Below are positions 15,331-16,598 of a stretch of 16,598 bases of DNA, piece after piece. Numbering within the stretch: the first letter of the stretch is position 1; each line of letters opens with the position of its first letter. The position numbers and the translations under genes are program-made. This DNA comes from Acidimicrobiaceae bacterium TMED189 (GTDB lineage: Bacteria; Actinomycetota; Acidimicrobiia; Actinomarinales; Actinomarinaceae), in NCBI GenBank assembly GCA_002169845.1, contig NHIM01000024.1, positions 5,713 through 22,310 of the forward strand, in the 5' to 3' direction. The notes beneath the pieces are model-generated. The model had not been told where the DNA came from, did not search any database, and saw nothing but the letters and a program-made list of their open reading frames with translations.

Positions 15331-16399
15331 AAAACAATATATTAAAAATAGAACACTGGCTTCAATTGTATTTACTTTAGTAGGATTGTTTTTTTTAATA
15401 ATCTTAACTTCAAACTTTGCAGACAATATTAAAAAGAATGAACTATCAACTAGTAGTCAGAATATTTCTAATGTACAAGTCCTAGATATCTCTATTAATC
15501 AAGGTTCTTCAGCATCAGATATAGCATCGTTGCTTTCTGCAGAAGGAATTATTTCATCTCAATTGGCTTTTGAACTTTATTTAAGATCTGAGAATCTAAC
15601 TGATAAACTTCGAGCAGGAGATTATGAAATTTCTAATAATCTTGAATTCGCAGAGATTGCAGAAATCTTACTTAAAGGACCGCCTTTAAAAACTTATACA
15701 ATTACTGTTCCTGAGGGGCTGTGGATAACAGAAACCCTACTTTCTATTTCTTCTCAAACCGGCTTTGATTATGACTTGCTGGTGAATTCTTTAGTATCTG
15801 GCCAAGTCCAAAGTAATTATGTTTTCTTAAACGATCCTTCAGTATTGGATAATTGGGAAGGACTTTTATATCCTAATACGTACCAAATAGATTTAGATGC
15901 TAATGGTGAAGAGATCTTGCAAGTGATGGTTGATGAATTAGAAAAAGTGACAACCCGCCTTCTCAACGAACAGTCACTTCCGTTTTGGATTAATAGTTAT
16001 AATGAATTCTTTACTGTAGCTAGTTTGGTTGAAGCTGAATCAAAACTTCAAGAAGATAGGCCTCTTGTATCATCTGTTATTAAAAATCGTCTTGAAGACA
16101 ATATGTTAATTCAAATAGATGCAACAGTACTATATGCACTTCAGAAAAGAAAAACACAAGTACTGCTTGTAGACTTACAGATTGATTCGGTGTACAACAC
16201 TTATAAATACCTTGGGTTACCGCCAACGCCAATATCTGGTTTTGGAGAAAGATCCCTCAAAGCTGTACTTGATACTCCTGAAAATGATTATCTATACTAT
16301 CTATTGACGGATAAAAGTGGCAAAATGTCATTCACCTCCGATTATACAGAATTTATTAATATGAAAAATAAAGCTAAAGAAGAGGGAGTTATACCATAA
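15323..16399 (+). CDS. mltG: MltG, endolytic murein transglycosylase (YceG-like)
   Basis: A 358-residue membrane-anchored enzyme that cleaves nascent peptidoglycan strands and so limits their length. A basic N-terminus (MYKKQYIKNR) is followed by one membrane helix at about 11-31; the rest is extracytoplasmic. A LysM-like region covers about 52-118, with the linker TYTITVPEGLW at 124-134, LLYPNTYQI at 181-189, and the catalytic block LVEAES with Glu237 and Glu239, then RPLVSSVIKNRL at 246-257 and QIDATVLYAL at 264-273. The end (YNTYKYLGLPPTPIS, then YLYYLLTDKSGKMSF) is typical, although the family's usual histidines near the final Phe (H-x-F) are Met-Ser-Phe here. It overlaps ruvX by 8 bases. 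In many actinobacteria shikimate genes follow mltG; here efp starts on the stop codon itself (TAATG). Confidence 0.93.
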   Translation: MYKKQYIKNRTLASIVFTLVGLFFLIILTSNFADNIKKNELSTSSQNISNVQVLDISINQGSSASDIASLLSAEGIISSQLAFELYLRSENLTDKLRAGDYEISNNLEFAEIAEILLKGPPLKTYTITVPEGLWITETLLSISSQTGFDYDLLVNSLVSGQVQSNYVFLNDPSVLDNWEGLLYPNTYQIDLDANGEEILQVMVDELEKVTTRLLNEQSLPFWINSYNEFFTVASLVEAESKLQEDRPLVSSVIKNRLEDNMLIQIDATVLYALQKRKTQVLLVDLQIDSVYNTYKYLGLPPTPISGFGERSLKAVLDTPENDYLYYLLTDKSGKMSFTSDYTEFINMKNKAKEEGVIP

Positions 16400-16598
16400 T
16401 GGTTTCAACAAATGACATTAGACCCGGCCAATCTATACTCGTAGACAATAATTTATATCTTATATTGGAATATCAACATGTTAAACCGGGAAAAGGAAGA
16501 GCTTTTGTAAAAACGAAGCTAAAAAATTTATCAAATGGGGGAGTTGTTGACAAAACTTTTAGAGCTGATGAAGATGTACAGCAAGCGTTCATTGATAA
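16399..16598 (+). CDS. efp: elongation factor P (N-terminal part)
   Basis: An ATG at 16399, sharing one base with the mltG stop, opens a frame that runs off the window after 66 codons. EF-P binds between the P and E sites of ribosomes stalled at consecutive prolines and stimulates peptide bond formation; the full protein is about 185 residues in three beta-barrel domains. The visible part is the KOW-like domain 1: it starts MVSTNDIRPGQ, continues with EYQHVKPGKGRAFVKTKLKN, and ends in KTFRADEDV, all standard for the family. The loop that reaches the peptidyl transferase centre reads PGKGR; the lysine at its tip is the residue modified in E. coli, while the PGKGP loop described for Corynebacterium works unmodified. 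A GGGAG at 16384-16388 lies upstream at a long spacing of 10 bases. Confidence 0.95.
   Translation, partial: MVSTNDIRPGQSILVDNNLYLILEYQHVKPGKGRAFVKTKLKNLSNGGVVDKTFRADEDVQQAFID

Overview
This window is a single, very dense run of 17 genes, all on the + strand, cut at both ends: it opens inside pdxS and closes inside efp. It is strongly AT-rich (about one third G+C by eye). Gene order matches a backbone known from Actinomycetota; in Mycobacterium the same genes run pdxS-pdxT-yebC-(ruvCAB)-yajC-secD-secF-rel-MBL hydrolase-hisS-aspS-alaS-ruvX-mltG-efp, with many others interspersed. SecD and SecF carry sequence variants I associate with actinobacteria (AADS in SecD, GYSLYDT in SecF). Low G+C, compact proteins and almost no intergenic DNA suggest a streamlined, probably aquatic, free-living actinobacterium such as the marine Actinomarinales. 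That placement is inference.

Layout. 1-999: both subunits of the glutamine-dependent PLP synthase (PdxS, PdxT). 983-1723: the YebC translation factor. 1743-2099: a small PD-(D/E)XK nuclease resembling Hjc and phage resolvases, sitting where actinobacteria normally carry ruvC-ruvA-ruvB. 2100-4179: queA and tgt for queuosine tRNA modification, both with unusual changes at signature motifs. 4172-6772: yajC-secD-secF, the Sec translocon accessory complex. 6794-8959: a bifunctional Rel (p)ppGpp enzyme. 8956-9582: a metallo-beta-lactamase-fold hydrolase. 9575-14952: three aminoacyl-tRNA synthetases in a row (His, Asp, Ala). 14953-15330: RuvX/YqgF. 15323-16399: the MltG endolytic transglycosylase. 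16399-16598: start of elongation factor P.

The genes abut or overlap at 14 of 16 junctions. The only gaps are 19 bases (yebC/nuclease) and 21 bases (secF/rel). Six junctions share exactly 8 bases, three have the start codon directly after the stop codon, and three genes start with TTG. I see no RNA gene, mobile element, CRISPR array, terminator hairpin or convincing minus-strand gene, and no gene-free stretch over 21 bases. Most of the content is core translation, secretion, tRNA-modification and stress-signalling machinery. The points most worth attention are the nuclease in the ruvCAB slot and the altered QueA/Tgt pair.
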